This document shows positions 46,627 through 59,400 of a stretch of 64,000 bases of DNA, piece by piece (the stretch's first letter is position 1; every line of letters begins with the position of its first letter). The notes under the pieces are model-generated. The model was not told where the DNA came from, made no database searches, and saw only the letters and a program-made list of their open reading frames with translations. Source of the DNA: Cannabis sativa (taxonomy: Eukaryota > Streptophyta > Magnoliopsida > Rosales > Cannabaceae). The stretch covers positions 88,794,027 to 88,858,026 of the forward strand of contig NC_083602.1 of NCBI RefSeq assembly GCF_029168945.1. The letters run 5' to 3'. The position numbers and the translations under genes were made by a program.

Positions 46627-47930
46627 GTAGGTTGGTTGCCTCAAGGTGAAAATCGAGCGTTGGGGCTATCTACCCCTGAGTCAGTAGGTGCTTAGACGCT
46701 GGGGTCCGTTGCCAGAGGATCTTGTGGTTCAGTTGATAAGGATCTTCTTATCAAAACCATGATTGCCGATTCAAAAGTAGATTGAAGATTGTAGGTTGAT
46801 GAGGGTACTAATTCAGGCACTTAATGAAAGTACTAAAATATTAACCTTACTTTTAGCTAACATCATTGAGTCTTTAAAGCGATAATAATTATAGAGTAAT
46901 AAATAAGAACAATAAGAACAATAAACGACACACAATGTTTATAGAGGTTTAACACCTTGGTAATAACCTACTTTTCTTTTAGTTGTATTACTATGAAGAT
47001 TTATCAAGATCACTAGATTCGGTTAGGTAAGTTTCTTAATAGCTCTTGAAAAGCATACAAATATTTAGGCAGAGTGCTTACTCTTTAAGAATGCAAAAAG
47101 AAGGTCCCTTTTATAGTAGGGTGGCCTCACTATTTATAGGAGACATAAAAATTATCGTTTGCTAAATAATTAGAAACAATAAATGTGATTCCCAATGTTA
47201 AAGGGAATAAAGTGGCGTGTAAATTCAAATAAGACCCATTAATTTCTTAGTCTGGCGAGCTAATCCTACAGAAATAGAGATTTAATTGAGCTATAATTGT
47301 AGAAGCAGCTAAGGAAAATATCTTAAAATATCCTTCAATGAGGTCCTCTAGTCAGACCATTGCTTATCTCGGATAGTTGATGTTGCTCGGTGCAGGGTGA
47401 GGTAAAAGGCCTATGTAAGTCTTTCAAACTTGTCGACATATAGATATACCGGCTAGAGTTTTTCTCCTTGACACATGTCACCCATTTACTTACCATGACA
47501 TCTATGCAAATTTTGAGATAACGGTATTTAATGCTTGAGGATGTTTGATCATCACTATTTAAATATTTTATGATTTTAATTCAAAATTTAAGAAGTGATA
47601 ATTAAATATGATATATAGTTGAATAGACATTAAATATGATCTCTGAAATACACTAAATAATGAACTTCCTTCAACTATTGATGTGTGCTCACTTCCCGAA
47701 AGTATATGTTCATTTTCTTCCAAAATAAGACTTAATCTATTCCCAAAAGACCAAATAAATACAAAGGGAAATTTGAATTTATATACATATATCTAGGGTA
47801 TCTTAAATTTTTTAACACAAGCTTACAAAAATTAAAAAAAATAGGCACACTTTATATTCATACCCATTATACCCTTCTCTCTTCTCTTCTCTTCTAACTT
47901 CACCATCCATATTCTGTATTCCCATCTATA
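46627..47930. repeat. Unclassified, probably retroelement-derived DNA
   Basis: No coding region. TATAAAAGGGACC and CTATAAATAGTG on the minus strand near 47,110-47,145 resemble promoter words of an LTR. Boundaries not found. Confidence 0.3.
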
Positions 47931-47954
47931 CTGATGGTAGTCCGATGGGGGTCT

Positions 47955-48135
47955 GTTGCTACTCATTTTTTTTTTTATGTTTTTGTACATAAAAAAAAGT
48001 AGCATCAGGTGATTATCGAACCACTATCAGACTACCATCGGACCATATCTGCTACCAATTTTTTTTTTTTATGTTTTTGTTCATAAAAAAAAAAGTAGCA
48101 TCAGGTGACCATCCGACTACCATTGAACCATATTT
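47955..48135. repeat. Hairpin mini-array, left part (continues at 54,402)
   Basis: Units of about 85-93 bp: TGCTACC(A/T), a T-run, ATGTTTTTGTACAT and an A-run (a hairpin), then AGCATCAGGTGACTATCGG and ACCACCATCGGACCATAT. Two units lie here and a third starts at 54,402. The copia element splits the array. Confidence 0.8.
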
Positions 48136-49055
48136 TGTAGGAAATTTAAGATAGAAATTTACTATCTTGTCCCTACACCAACAAAACAAACAAATCAGAA
48201 TTTCAAGGTCAATTTTGACCTTTCCCTGTTCACTTTGACTTTTCAAAGTTAACCCCAAAACGACCCCGTTTTGTCTTTGAACAAAACCTAGGAATGGATC
48301 GAGAACCTTCTCATTTCCTTCCTTTCTCTCTGAAATGCTAAAAACCCTAGCAGAGAGATTCTCAAAGAGAAACTCGAATCCAAACCCTAGAAACCCAGAA
48401 ATCCCAAACACAAACCCAGAAAAAAAGATCAGATCTACAATGATCTGATCTTTACACCCATACACACATACAAAAGCAAGAGAGATTTAAGTTAGAAAAC
48501 ACCAAATTTTTCCCGAAGTTCACCAACGAGTTGGCTACGTCTCCGTTTGAGCTGCTCCTCAAATTTGAGAGCTCGATTCCACTATCAAGATGTTTAAGAC
48601 ATACAACAATGAAGATTCCAAGTCACAGGTAATTTTTGACTGGTAATCTTATGTTTAATACAAGTGTTTATGTGTTTATTCTGTGTTTAATCCCTCTCTC
48701 TCTCTAGATCTAACCCTCTGTTGTTTTCTTTTCATGTACGAGCTTCAATCTCTGGTTCTTCAAGCTTCAAAGTTCTGGATCTTGAAGAACACACTCAACC
48801 TCTCTGATCTGGTTGTTTTCTTGAGGTATATTTATAGATCTAGGGTTTGTATTTTAATTTCTGCATGTGTTTAATTTTGGTTAGTTACTGATATTAGTTA
48901 GGTGTGGATTTTCCTAATCCATTCTAACTAATTTCAGTTAGGGAATTAGAGGCCGAAGGCCAACTTAGGGATTTTGTATGTATTTCCTTTTCTGTCCTTT
49001 GTATCTAGTTGTATTTAGTCTTAATATCAGTGTAAGTGGAGGTTTATTTTTAACA
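48136..49055 (-). repeat. 3' LTR of copia element 2
   Basis: On the element's strand runs TGTTAAAAATAAACC to AAATTTCCTACA. Includes a CT/GA-rich tract near 48,700. Confidence 0.95.
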
Positions 49056-49068
49056 ATTTCCACCTAAA
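49056..49068 (-). other. Polypurine tract of copia element 2
   Basis: AGGTGGAAATT on the minus strand, immediately before the 3' LTR. Confidence 0.7.
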
Positions 49069-49140
49069 CCTTCACTGAGCTGATATTATAGTGGTCGAGT
49101 CATTTCTGAGGGTCATAGCTCTGTGATCCATAGGATCACC

Positions 49141-49695
49141 TTATCCTTGATCCAACCCTATTAAGTTTAAACAATGTTTAAACTTAGATAGGGTGATCAC
49201 TTTAGTTCCCATGTCTGCAGGATTCTCTTCTGTAGGCACCTTGTCAATGTTTATGAGTCCTTGTGTCACTTTGTCTCTGATGAAGTGATACTTTATCTCT
49301 ATGTGTTTAGTTCTGTCATGGAACATTGGGTTTCTGCATAGGTGTACACAACTCTGGCTATCAAAGTAAATTACTGGTTTTGTGTCTAGTAATCTTAGCT
49401 CTTCTAGGACTCCTTTAACCCATATGCTTTCTTTAATAGCTTCTGTAGTTGCAATGTACTCTGATTCAGTTGTGGATAATGCCACAACAGGTTGTAATTG
49501 GACTTTCCAACTTACACAATTCCCCCCTAGTAATAGTATGTAGGCTGATGTAGATTTCCTGCTATCCCTGTCTCCAGCATAGTCTGCATCACTGAAGCAT
49601 TCTATTGCTGTGCTTCCTTGCTGCTTTTTGTACTTGAGTCCTAGTTTAGTTGTACCAATTAAGTACCTTAGTAACCATTTCATAGCAAGCCAGTT
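49141..49695 (-). pseudogene. Copia element 2 RNase H
   Basis: Domain with FSDADYAGDRDSRKSTSAYI, VVALSTTESEYIATTEAIKE, an FDSQS active-site region, DRTKHIEIKYHFIRD and a C-terminal NPADMGTK. Separated from RT by a one-base shift at about 49,690-49,697. Confidence 0.9.
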
Positions 49696-50900
49696 GTCTT
49701 ACCAGGATTTGTCATGAATCTGCTAAGTACACTAATAGCACAAGCAAGGTCAGGTCTGGTGCTTACCATTAAGTACATAACAGATCCAATAGCATTAGCA
49801 TAGGGAATTTTACTCATTTCCTCCTTCTCAGCTTTGCTCTCAGGGCATTGCTTCTTAGATAGTGTGAACTGTGTAGTTATAGGTTGGCTAGCAATTTTAG
49901 ATCCCTTCATTGAGAATTTCTCAATAATCTTGTGTATGTAGTCTTCCTGATTTAGGATAAGTGTCCCTTCTGCTCTGTTTCTCTTAATAGAGATTCCCAA
50001 AATCTTAGTAGCTTCCCCTAGGTCTTTCATTTCAAACTCAGTCTTGAGTAGGCCCTTCATTGTGTTTACTCTTGCCCTTTCTTTACTGATTATAAGCATA
50101 TCATCTACATACAGAAGTAGATATATGACTTTATTAATATCAGTACCTTTATAGTATAAACAGTGATCATAGTAACTCCTAGAAAACCCCAGTTTTAGCA
50201 TAAATCCATCAAAGCTTTTATTCCATTGCCTAGGAGACTGTTTTAAACCATACAGTGACTTAACTAGCTTGCATACATAGTTTTCCTTCCCTTTTTCAAT
50301 GTATCCTTTAGGTTGTCTCATGTAGATTTCCTCCTCTAGTTCACCATGTAGGAAAGCAGTAGTAACATCCATTTGGTCAATTTCTAGGTTGAATTGAGTA
50401 GCTAGACTTAGCATTATCCTTATAGTCTTGTATTTTGCAACTGGTGCAAATACTTCATTAAAATCTATACCCTCCTTCTGTGTAAACCCTTTGGCCACTA
50501 ACCTGGCCTTATATCTTATAGGTTCATTCTTAGTTCTGCCTTCTTTCTCCTTGAATAGCCATTTACAGTCCACTATGCTCTTATCTTTAGGTTTAGGCAC
50601 TACAATCCAGGTTCTGTTCTTCTTAAGAGATTCCATCTCTTCATCCATTGCACCTTTCCATTTCCTGGAATTTGATCCTTTAATGGCCTCTTCATATGAT
50701 TGAGGTTCATTATTGGCCATTTCCAATTCACTCATAAAGGCATATGCAATGTCTTCATCCCAAATATTAAAACTATACTTAGGATTAGGTCTTGGTACCC
50801 TTCTGCCCCTGTCCCTGTCTAATTGATAATCCCCCAAGTCCTCTTGAGTGCCTTCATCAACAATGTCAGTGTTGTCCTCATCGAGTTCCACTCGACACGG
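49680..50900 (-). pseudogene. Copia element 2 reverse transcriptase
   Basis: Contains CKWLFKEKEG, ARLVAKGFTQKEG, FAPVAKYKTIR, LHGELEEEIYM, the catalytic YVDDMLIIS and STRPDLACA. Frameshifted from integrase at about 50,880-50,900 and from RNase H at about 49,690. Confidence 0.92.
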
Positions 50901-52216
50901 TCCCTGTGTTCCACTCGAACTCGATCTCCTCGGTTCGTTCGGGTGTGTTCACCGTTTGTTCCACCTGAATAGATCCAGTTCCTTCATTTGCAGTGTTACC
51001 TGCATTTTCAGTGTCTTTTGTACCTGCACTAGGGTTAGAAGAAATAGGCAAACATGGAAATATATCTTCTTTGAATATTACATCCCTGCTATTAATAGTT
51101 TTAAAACCTTTTTGTTCCCAAACCCAAAGCCTATATCCCTTAACTCCTTCTGGATATCCCAGAAAAACACACTTCATAGCCCTAGGTTCTAATTTCCCAA
51201 TACTTTGGTGTGCATATGATGCACAACCAAACACTCTAAGATTAGAAAGGTTAGGAGGTTTACCAGACCATTTTTCTTCTGGAGTTTTGAATCCATTTGC
51301 ACTGGATGGACTCCTGTTGATTAAGTATACAGCTGTTAAAGCTGCTTCTCCCCAGAAACCTTGTGATAGTCCAGATTGCAACAGTAAGCATCTCACTTTG
51401 TTGAGAATGGTTCTGTTCATTCTTTCTGCAACTCCATTCTGTTGGGGTGTAATTCTAACTGTCCTGTGTCTTTGTATGCCATTTTCTTTACAATAATTGT
51501 TAAACTCTTCATTACAAAATTCTAATCCATTGTCAGTCCTTAGAGTTTTTAATTTTTCATTTGTTAAATTTTCCACAAGTGTTTTCCACTGTGTAAACTT
51601 AGAAAAAGCCTCATTTTTATGTTTTAATAGAAAAATCCAAACTTTCCTAGAAAAATCATCAACAATAAATAGAAAATAGACACAGCCACCATGAGTACTT
51701 GTTTTTTCTGGTCCCCACAGATCAGAATGAACATATTCTAGTATTTTCTTAGTGTTGTGTGTGCCAGTGGAAAATTTCAGTCTATGATGTTTTCCAAGCA
51801 CACAACACTCACAAAAATCAAGTTTGCATACCTTGTCTTTACCTAGTAGGTTCTGTTCACTCATTAGTTGCAGTCCTTTCTCACTTATGTGTCCTAGCCT
51901 CTTGTGCCATAGCATTGCATTTGAATCATCATTGTTGCTGTGGGCAGTGTAATTGCAAGGTACAACTGGTTGTCCTTTTAAGTAGTATAAGCCTCCATCT
52001 TTGTGTCTTTTCATGATAGTTAGGGCTCCTTTGCTTATTTTCATTTGGCCAGATTCAATCTTGCTAACAATGCCTTGGTCATCTAGAACACTTAGTGAAA
52101 TTAGATTCCTGGCTAGGTTAGGAACATATCTAACTTCACTTAGAGTTCTGACCATTCCATCATGCATTTTAAAACTGATAGATCCAGAGCCTTGTATATC
52201 ACAGGTCTGGTTGTTT
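50878..52216 (-). pseudogene. Copia element 2 integrase
   Basis: GAG-pre-integrase LWHKRLGHISEKGL with CECCVLGKHHRL, then the integrase core: HSDLWGP, RTDNGLEF and PQQNGVAERMNRTI, giving the acidic triad. The Tork-like insertion region follows (VFGCASYAH, CVFLGYPEGVKGYRLW). Joined to gag-protease only through a one-base shift at about 52,217. Confidence 0.92.
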
Positions 52217-53249
52217 CCAAGTATAACTCTGCCCCATTTGATTTCCTGAAATCAAACATGAAAGATTTATTATTAGTCATGTGGAAAGTGCAACCAGAGT
52301 CAAGGATCCATTCATCTTTGATGGATGGTCCAACTTGGTACACTTCACCACTTTCATAACCATCAGTAATATTAGCATCATGCATATCAGATTTAGGTTT
52401 AGAGTTAGAATATTTAGAATCTCCCTGTCCATGTGGTTTTTGTTTGTTATTTCTTTTCAAGAAATAACAATCTCTTTTGAAATGCCCAGGTTTACCACAG
52501 TTGTAACAGCCATTAGTTTCATCAGAGTTTCTAGGGTTAGAACTTGATCTGCCTCTTTGAAATCCTCCCTGTTTGTTTGAACCTCTGCCTTGGCTTCTAC
52601 CTCTATTATTCCAAGGTTTTCTTGGACTTGGTCTGCCCCTACTCAGGTTGACTTCGCCATTAGAGTGTCCACCTTTCTCTGTCCTCATTTCTAAGTCCTT
52701 AGATTTGAGTGCAGAGATCACCTCCTCTAGGGTTATAGATGTCCTACCATACTTAATAGCAGTCTTGACTTCTCTGTAGGATTCAGGTAATGAATTTAGG
52801 ATAATAATGGCCTGGTTTTCATCACTTAGTGCCTCATTTTCCCCAGAATTTGCAAGTTCAATATGCATTCTTAAGAATTCATCCAAATTTTGATCAAGAG
52901 ATTTGGATGAACTCATTTTAAACCCAAAAATTCTTTCCTTCAAGAAAATCTTGTTGGTTAAGGATTTTTGTTGAAACTGTTCTTCCAGCTTCTTCCAAAT
53001 CTGGGCAGGGGTTTCTTCCTTGTCTATTAGTCTGATTATGGCATCTGATAAATTGAATATCATGATTCCTGTTGCAGTTTCCAAGTATTCTTCTTGCTGA
53101 ATCTTGGTAGTTCCTTCTGGCCATTCTATAGGGTCATTAAGTACTCTCAATAGTTTCTGTTGAGCCAAGAGTGACTTAATCTTTCTCCTCCAAATCCTAT
53201 AATCACCAGAACCATCAAATTTGTCAATGTCAACCTTTAAATTGCTCAT
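52140..53249 (-). pseudogene. Copia element 2 gag and protease
   Basis: Starts ATG-AGC-AAT at 53,249. Gag domain from residue 1 (DKFDGSGDYRIWRRKIKSLL), zinc knuckle CYNCGKPGHFKRDC at about 248-261, protease WILDSGCTFHMT at about 314-325. The frame then breaks at a run of two C on the plus strand (52,217-52,218), where one base appears missing. Confidence 0.93.
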
Positions 53250-53475
53250 AATTAATGAAGTTAAGTAAAATCAAATGAAATAGATAATAATAGGCAATTC
53301 AGTTATAATGATTATTAGAAAATGTCCCAGAAATCCTTTGTTAAAGATTTCAGATTGGTTTTTGTTGAGTTCTTGAATTTCTTGTTTGTGTTTCTTGATT
53401 TCTTGCTTGAGTTTTTCTCCTTCTTGATATGTTTGAATGTTGATCTTTACAGCTTCAACCAAGCTCTGATACCAT
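53250..53475 (-). other. Leader and primer-binding site of copia element 2
   Basis: TGGTATCAGAGC (about 53,463-53,474) follows the 5' LTR and is complementary to initiator tRNA-Met. The rest of the leader is about 210 nt. An open frame here begins only with TTG and is not called. Confidence 0.88.
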
Positions 53476-54396
53476 TGTAGGAAATTTAAGATAGAAATTT
53501 ACTATCTTGTCCCTACACCAACAAAACAAACAAATCAGAATTTCAAGGTCAATTTTGACCTTTCCCTGTTCACTTTGACTTTTCAAAGTTAACCCCAAAA
53601 CGACCCCGTTTTGTCTTTGAACAAAACCTAGGAATGGATCGAGAACCTTCTCATTTCCTTCCTTTCTCTCTGAAATGCTAGAAACCCTAGCAGAGAGATT
53701 CTCAAAGAGAAACTCGAATCCAAACCCTAGAAACCCAGAAATCCCAAACACAAACCCAGAAAAAAGATCAGATCTACAATGATCTGATCTTTACACCCAT
53801 ACACACATACAAAAGCAAGAGAGATTTAAGTTAGAAAACACCAAATTTTTCCCGAAGTTCACCAACGAGTTGGCTACGTCTCCGTTTGAGCTGCTCCTCA
53901 AATTTGAGAGCTCGATTCCACTATCAAGATGTTTCAAACATACAACAATGAAGATTCCAAGTCACGGGTAATTTTTGACTGGTAATCTTATGTTTAATAC
54001 AAGTGTTTATGTGTTTATTCTGTGTTTAATCCCTCTCTCTCTCTCTAGATCTAATCCTCTGTTGTTTTCTTTTCATGTACGAGCTTCAATCTCTGGTTCT
54101 TCAAGCTTCAAAGTTCTGGATCTTGAAGAACACACTCAACCTCTCTGATCTGGTTGTTTTCTTGAGGTATATTTATAGATCTAGGGTTTGTATTTTAATT
54201 TCTGCATGTGTTTAATTTTGGTTAGTTACTGATATTAGTTAGGTGTGGATTTTCCTAATCCATTCTAACTAATTTCAGTTAGGGAATTAGAGGCCGAAGG
54301 CCAACTTAGGGATTTTGTATGTATTTCCTTTTCTGTCCTTTGTATCTAGTTGTATTTAGTCTTAATATCAGTGTAAGTGGAGGTTTATTTTTAACA
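53476..54396 (-). repeat. 5' LTR of copia element 2
   Basis: 921 bp, near-identical to the 3' LTR. Confidence 0.95.
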
Positions 54397-54401
54397 TATT
54401 T

Positions 54402-54700
54402 GCTACCATTTTTTTATTTATTTATTTTTTTTATATTTTTGTACATAAAAAAAGAAGCATCAGGTGACTATCGGACCACCATCGGACCATATCTACATTT
54501 ATAGATGTTAAGCTCTATTCATTAAGCTTGTGAGGAAGGCATCGGGCCACCATCGGACCCCATCGGACCATATCATCGGGCTACCATCGAACCACTATCG
54601 GACATTCGTCTTCAACCTTCACTCATTTTAACAACAGGAAGACATCCGACCACTATCGGACCACCATCGGGCTTGACAAAAAAAACTAATTTTTTGCCCA
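54402..54700. repeat. Hairpin mini-array, right part, with ATCGGACCACC words
   Basis: Third unit of the array split by copia element 2, followed by degenerate repeats of ACCACCATCGGACC / CCACTATCGGAC to about 54,680. Confidence 0.75.
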
Positions 54701-55100
54701 AAACTCAGATCTGGCTATTTTCGACCCTAAATCTAACATCTACTCACAGATAACAAACATTAATTATATAATTTATTTATTTGATAACATTGCCGATAGT
54801 GAAGCCGTGGTTGATGGAGAAGTCATTGGGTTCGCGATGGTCATTGAGTCCGTGGGTCCTTGGGTTTGTGGTTATGGTGGTCGTGGAGAGAAGGAACCAA
54901 GGTTGTGGGTGGTGGGTTGTGGATCGATTGTGTGCTCCACTGTATGTGTGTTTACAGAGAACAAGGGAGAGAAGGAGGAAAGAGAGAGGATTGTTCAAAT
55001 GAGAGGGGTAGAATGAGATTTTAAGAAAAAAAATGACATATTCTACTCATGTTGAATAGTTTAAGTTTACAAAAAAAATGGTCTAACAAATGCATAATTA
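54701..55100. other. GC-richer non-coding stretch
   Basis: 54,780-55,010 is open in several frames on both strands without recognised content. Its order (a GTGGTGG-rich block, a purine-rich GAGAGAGGATTG block, then ATTTTAAGAAAAAAAATG) recalls the arms of the palindrome at 10.6-11.4 kb, suggesting a related element. Confidence 0.3.
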
Positions 55101-57423
55101 ATCCAATTTCTCAATACAAATTAGTCATAACTACAAATTGATACAATAAAAATTATATTTAATTCTAATCAAATATACAAATTAAATTAAATAAATATTT
55201 TGAAAACTAATTTATCTTTACATAAACGATAATGGTTTGTCAAAGTTTTCTTATCACAGAGACATTGATTTGAATGAATTTAGTTTCATTAGTTTGAGAG
55301 ATTCATAAACTGATAACACTGAAAAGTCCAGTCAAACATATATAAAATATGGAACAAATTAGGGCTGAATTTCAAGCATATAATTCTCTACTATATATGA
55401 TCATGAACTACAAATTAAGTGAGTAGATTGTGTTGACATAAAAGACATGACAATATGGTCCATGGTCCATGGTCTATATGGTCCATGGGAGAATATATAT
55501 ATATATATTATATAACAAGGAATATTCCAAGAGCATGTGCATATATATATATATATATTAAATATATTAAAAATTGACTTCTTTAATTCATGCTAATACA
55601 TATTTATATCTATGTAGGAAAACATGAATGGAGTAGTGGTCTAAACTACTCTAGAGTTAATACAAGCCGACTTAAGGATAAGGTAAAGGTGAGTTCATGT
55701 TCATTAAGACTTTTTTGGTACATGAATGAAAATGAGTGTTTCATAAAAACCACCTGTGGAAAATTTTGAGCATTATTATTATGCATGCCAGCTTTTATAT
55801 ATATTTATAGTTTGTAACCTAGCTATAATAAATTAAGTACCAAAATTGTGAAATTCCTAGACAACTTCCCTATGCCTAATATATTCTACAATAAATATTT
55901 TCTATTTTGTCAACTGTTTTTCTGTGCTTTTGTAAATGAAAATTAATTCTAGTTTACCAAATAAAAAGTTATATATATATTAAAGAGAAAGTCTCATAAA
56001 AGACCAACTTCTCAATAAATATTGGCATCAGTCAAAATCAATAAATATTTACAAAAAAAGGTTATATTAATTGTAAGTTTTTAGGGCCTGTATCTATACC
56101 AGAATTTTCTTTAATGAATAAACTAGATATGAAGAGTAAGAATCAATGTGAAACCATGTGACCTAAAGGATTTCATTTGTATCTCTTTATATAAAATGGT
56201 AATGATGTATATTCTTTTAAATTACATGCATTTTTTTTAATAAAATAAAATAAAATATGTCATTAATTAAATTATTTATAATCACACAAGTAAAATATAA
56301 TAAGATTTTTTTATTATATACTACAAATTGAATAATATATATTATTATTATTATAATAATATTGTAAATTAATATTATATATTTTTATATAATATCTATC
56401 CTATTTTTTAAAATAATGATAGAAATGGAACTTTCCTTTTTAATATAAAAACATTTTGACAAATCTTTATAATTTCAGGGAAAATTCCCTCCCTCATTCT
56501 TTGGAGATTCATATATAATTATATGTTATATTTACTGATTATGTATATATATATAATATATTAAAAATGAAAATGTATATTGTTTATGTTATATATGTCA
56601 AGTTGTAGTAAAGTTGCATGAATTTTACCAAAGTTTAAAGCTTTGTTCTCTCTTGAACATAGTAATTTATATTAAGCCTATATATATAAATATATATTAT
56701 ATAAATTGTTTGTTGTTGTTATATGGGCTATTAACCATCATTGATCTCATCATTGTACTTTCCTATTGTATTGTGTATATAATTATGTCAACTCAATTAT
56801 AATGTCAAGTATCAATTTTTGAGTTTATCTTTATTTTTGGCATATTCAATCTTGTAATTTTTGTTCTCTCTGTCAATAATAATAATTAGCCAATAACAAC
56901 AAAGATAAATAAATGGTTGGTGCTATCAATTTTCCAAATATACTACACATAAATTTCTTACCATAAATGAGTGTTGACATTTATTTGATGTAGGCTAAAT
57001 ATATATATATATATATATATATAAAAATTCAACCATCTTGAACTGAAAGAAAATTGAAAATGAAGAAAAAAAAAGAGTGGACCCCTTAATCAATATATAA
57101 TTTATTAAAGCTTAACCAGAGAAACCAAAGTAAAATTGCTCACTTAACTACTTTGTAAAGTCTTTATTTCAGCTTATATATAGAAAGTGGTCTATTTCAG
57201 GTTGGTTGTGACTTTTTTTTTTCTCTTCACTTTTTTTTTGCTGAAATTGCATACATTTCTTATAAGAGTCTTTGAATACATACATGAGTCTTTTGGGGCC
57301 TGTCTCACTATCAATAGAAGATACTTGATTCAAATGATGGTCTTTTATAAGCAACAAATATGTATAAATATAAGAGACTTGATTCCATAGAATGATATAT
57401 GAGACTTGTCTAAATATATATAG

Positions 57424-57459
<36 letters not shown>

Positions 57460-57886
57460 GTTCTAATAAGGTAGAGATTAGGCAGCTTCCTTAGTAGTGG
57501 TTCATTTAGGTGTTTTGAGATTGTCTTTTTGTGTAGCGTGTGCTATTTTTTGCTTTATTACTTTATCAATGGTAAAAATTATTTATAATAAATAAGTAAA
57601 TAAAAAAAATAAAAGGATATATATTTGTTTGTTTTTGACTAGACTTATATGACTTCTGCATTCCCATTTTTGTATACTTAGAGTACTATCAATAATTTTT
57701 TTATTCTAACATTTAAAATACATAATAATTTTTTTTTTTATTTTATAACACAGTTTTTACTATTTTTTTTTTTATTTTACAACACACTTTTATATTACAC
57801 CATATATCAGTTTTTTTAAAACACACAAAAACTCTACTTTTTAAAAATTTTATTATATTTTATTCATTCAAATTTATAATATTTAA
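55101..57886. other. AT-rich intergenic DNA with AT microsatellites
   Basis: No gene supported. (AT)n runs at about 55,494-55,508, 55,540-55,557, 56,999-57,023 and 57,424-57,448. A GGTCCATGGTC repeat near 55,457-55,490. Confidence 0.4.
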
Positions 57887-58566
57887 AGTAAATTACGGTA
57901 AAACCCCGATAGTGTCACTTCGCTAGCAATTAACCCCCTAAATTTAAATTTTGACAACAAAAACCCCAAACCTAGATTTGAAAAACAAATTCACTTTTCT
58001 GTCAAGGGGCACTTCAATTCCAACCTGGACTCGCGGCTGTCTTCAGTTGGGTTTCACGACAGGAACGATTTGAGTTGAGTGGGTAAATTTGAGTGGCAAA
58101 GAGAGAGATTGAGAGTTGGTGGTGGTGATATGGAAGAAGAGGAATAAAAAACTACAAATTTGAAAAAATAATGAAAAGAAACAAACATGTAAGAAGAAAG
58201 AAAAGGGAATGAATAAAAGAAAAGAAAAAATAATTTTATAATTAGTTTTTATTTTTAAAATTAATTTGTATTTTAATTTAAAATCATTTTTTAAATAAAT
58301 ATAGTATCTAGACCAATATATATGTATCATGTGTACAATAGTGTACACGTGAAAATGTCATTTAATTACATTTTGTGTGACGTAGCAATAAGGGTTGATC
58401 TGACACTTGTTCACTTAAGCCACATAAGTAAATAACGGACTGAGATGAAGAGAAGTCAAATTTTGCTAACAATATCGTGGTTTAAGAGATTTTACAGTCA
58501 AAATTTGAGTTTTTGGGATTAATTGTTAGCGAAGTGTCACTATTGGAAGTTTTGCCACAATTTACT
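57887..58566. mobile_element. MITE with about 110-bp inverted repeats, 680 bp
   Basis: Left AGTAAATTACGGTAAAACCC and reversed right AGTAAATTGTGGCAAAACTT continue into GTGTCACTTCGCTA / GTGACACTTCGCTAAC pairs. Flanks TAATATTTA and CTAATATCA share seven bases, a candidate degenerate duplication. The interior holds TCATGTGTACAATAGTGTAC also seen near 35,030. Confidence 0.65.
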
Positions 58567-58690
58567 CTAATATCAATATATACACATATCCTTATATAAA
58601 AATAATTATTAAAACTCAAAATAATTAATAAAATATGTTTAGAGCAATGAATAGTATTCTATAAATGTAGATCATGAATAGTATATCTTA

Positions 58691-59108
58691 GGCTATGTTT
58701 GGTGGGAGGAAGGGAGAGTAGGATGGATGGAGAGGTTAGAGAGGATGGGGAGTAAGAGGGATAGAGAGGAGAGTTAATCTCCTTTGTATTGTTTGGTATT
58801 AGGTTTGAGGTGGGAAGGATGGAGAAAAAATTGATTAGTAAAATTACAAAATTATCCTTTTAAAAATACATTTTATTATTTTTTTAAGGGTAGTTATTGT
58901 ATTTTGTAAAATGTATTTTGTCTTTTTCTACAATCTTTCCAAATTTAGAGGGATTAAATTTTGAAGGTTTGGAGGGAGAATGCCTCCCCCCATCTCTCCT
59001 CTCCCTCCTTCTCTCCCTCTTGCCAAACAAGTGTTTTATTCTCTCCTTCCATCACTCTCCCTCCACCCCTCTCCATCCACCCATCTCTCCCACCTACCAA
59101 ACATAGTG
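58691..59108. mobile_element. Tourist-like MITE, 418 bp
   Basis: Left GGCTATGTTTGGTGGGAGG, right CCTACCAAACATAGTG, flanked by TTA at 58,688-58,690 and 59,109-59,111. The arms are GGATGGAGAG-rich / CTCTCCATCC-rich. No coding content. Confidence 0.75.
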
Positions 59109-59111
59109 TTA

Positions 59112-59400
59112 AAGAAATTTTAAAATGAAAGAGTTTAGAATATCTACTGTAGCGTATTTTTAGTTATATCATAATTGAGTGATATTTTCACTTTGGACAC
59201 TTTGGGCCGATGAAGAATTTATCTTCTATGATATTTATAGTTTGTGCTCTCTTATTTATAAAATTAGCATGAATTATTATAATTTGATGATAGACTTATA
59301 TTACAATTTAGGCTGGATTTATGTTGGACCTATGTTACAATTATTTTGGTTAGATATATGTTGGGCTGTAATATTTTGAATTGATATATTAGTCGTTTGA
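59112..59400. other. AT-rich DNA before the LINE remnant
   Basis: Near-repeats TTATGTTGGACCTATG and TATATGTTGGGCTG. No gene. Confidence 0.3.

Larger units (their letters stand above)
48136..54396 (-). mobile_element. Complete young Ty1/copia element 2 (Tork-like), 6261 bp
   Basis: LTRs at 48,136-49,055 (920 bp) and 53,476-54,396 (921 bp), target duplication TATTT (48,131-48,135 and 54,397-54,401), initiator-Met primer-binding site, polypurine tract, and domain order gag-PR-IN-RT-RH on the minus strand. The LTRs differ by five substitutions and two small indels by eye (about 0.5%), so it inserted recently. Three single-site frameshifts break the polyprotein. Style (ADYAGDRDSRKSTSAYI, VVALSTTESEYIA) is Tork/Tnt1-like. 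Confidence 0.96.

Noticed and set aside
53271..53462. 63-codon coiled-coil plus hydrophobic frame in the leader of copia element 2
   Set aside because: It starts with TTG, overlaps the primer-binding site region and has no ATG in a suitable place. It is plausible only as leader sequence.
54777..55016. Overlapping 69-73-codon frames on both strands
   Set aside because: No domain, no start context or neighbours; likely repeat-derived GC-richer DNA.
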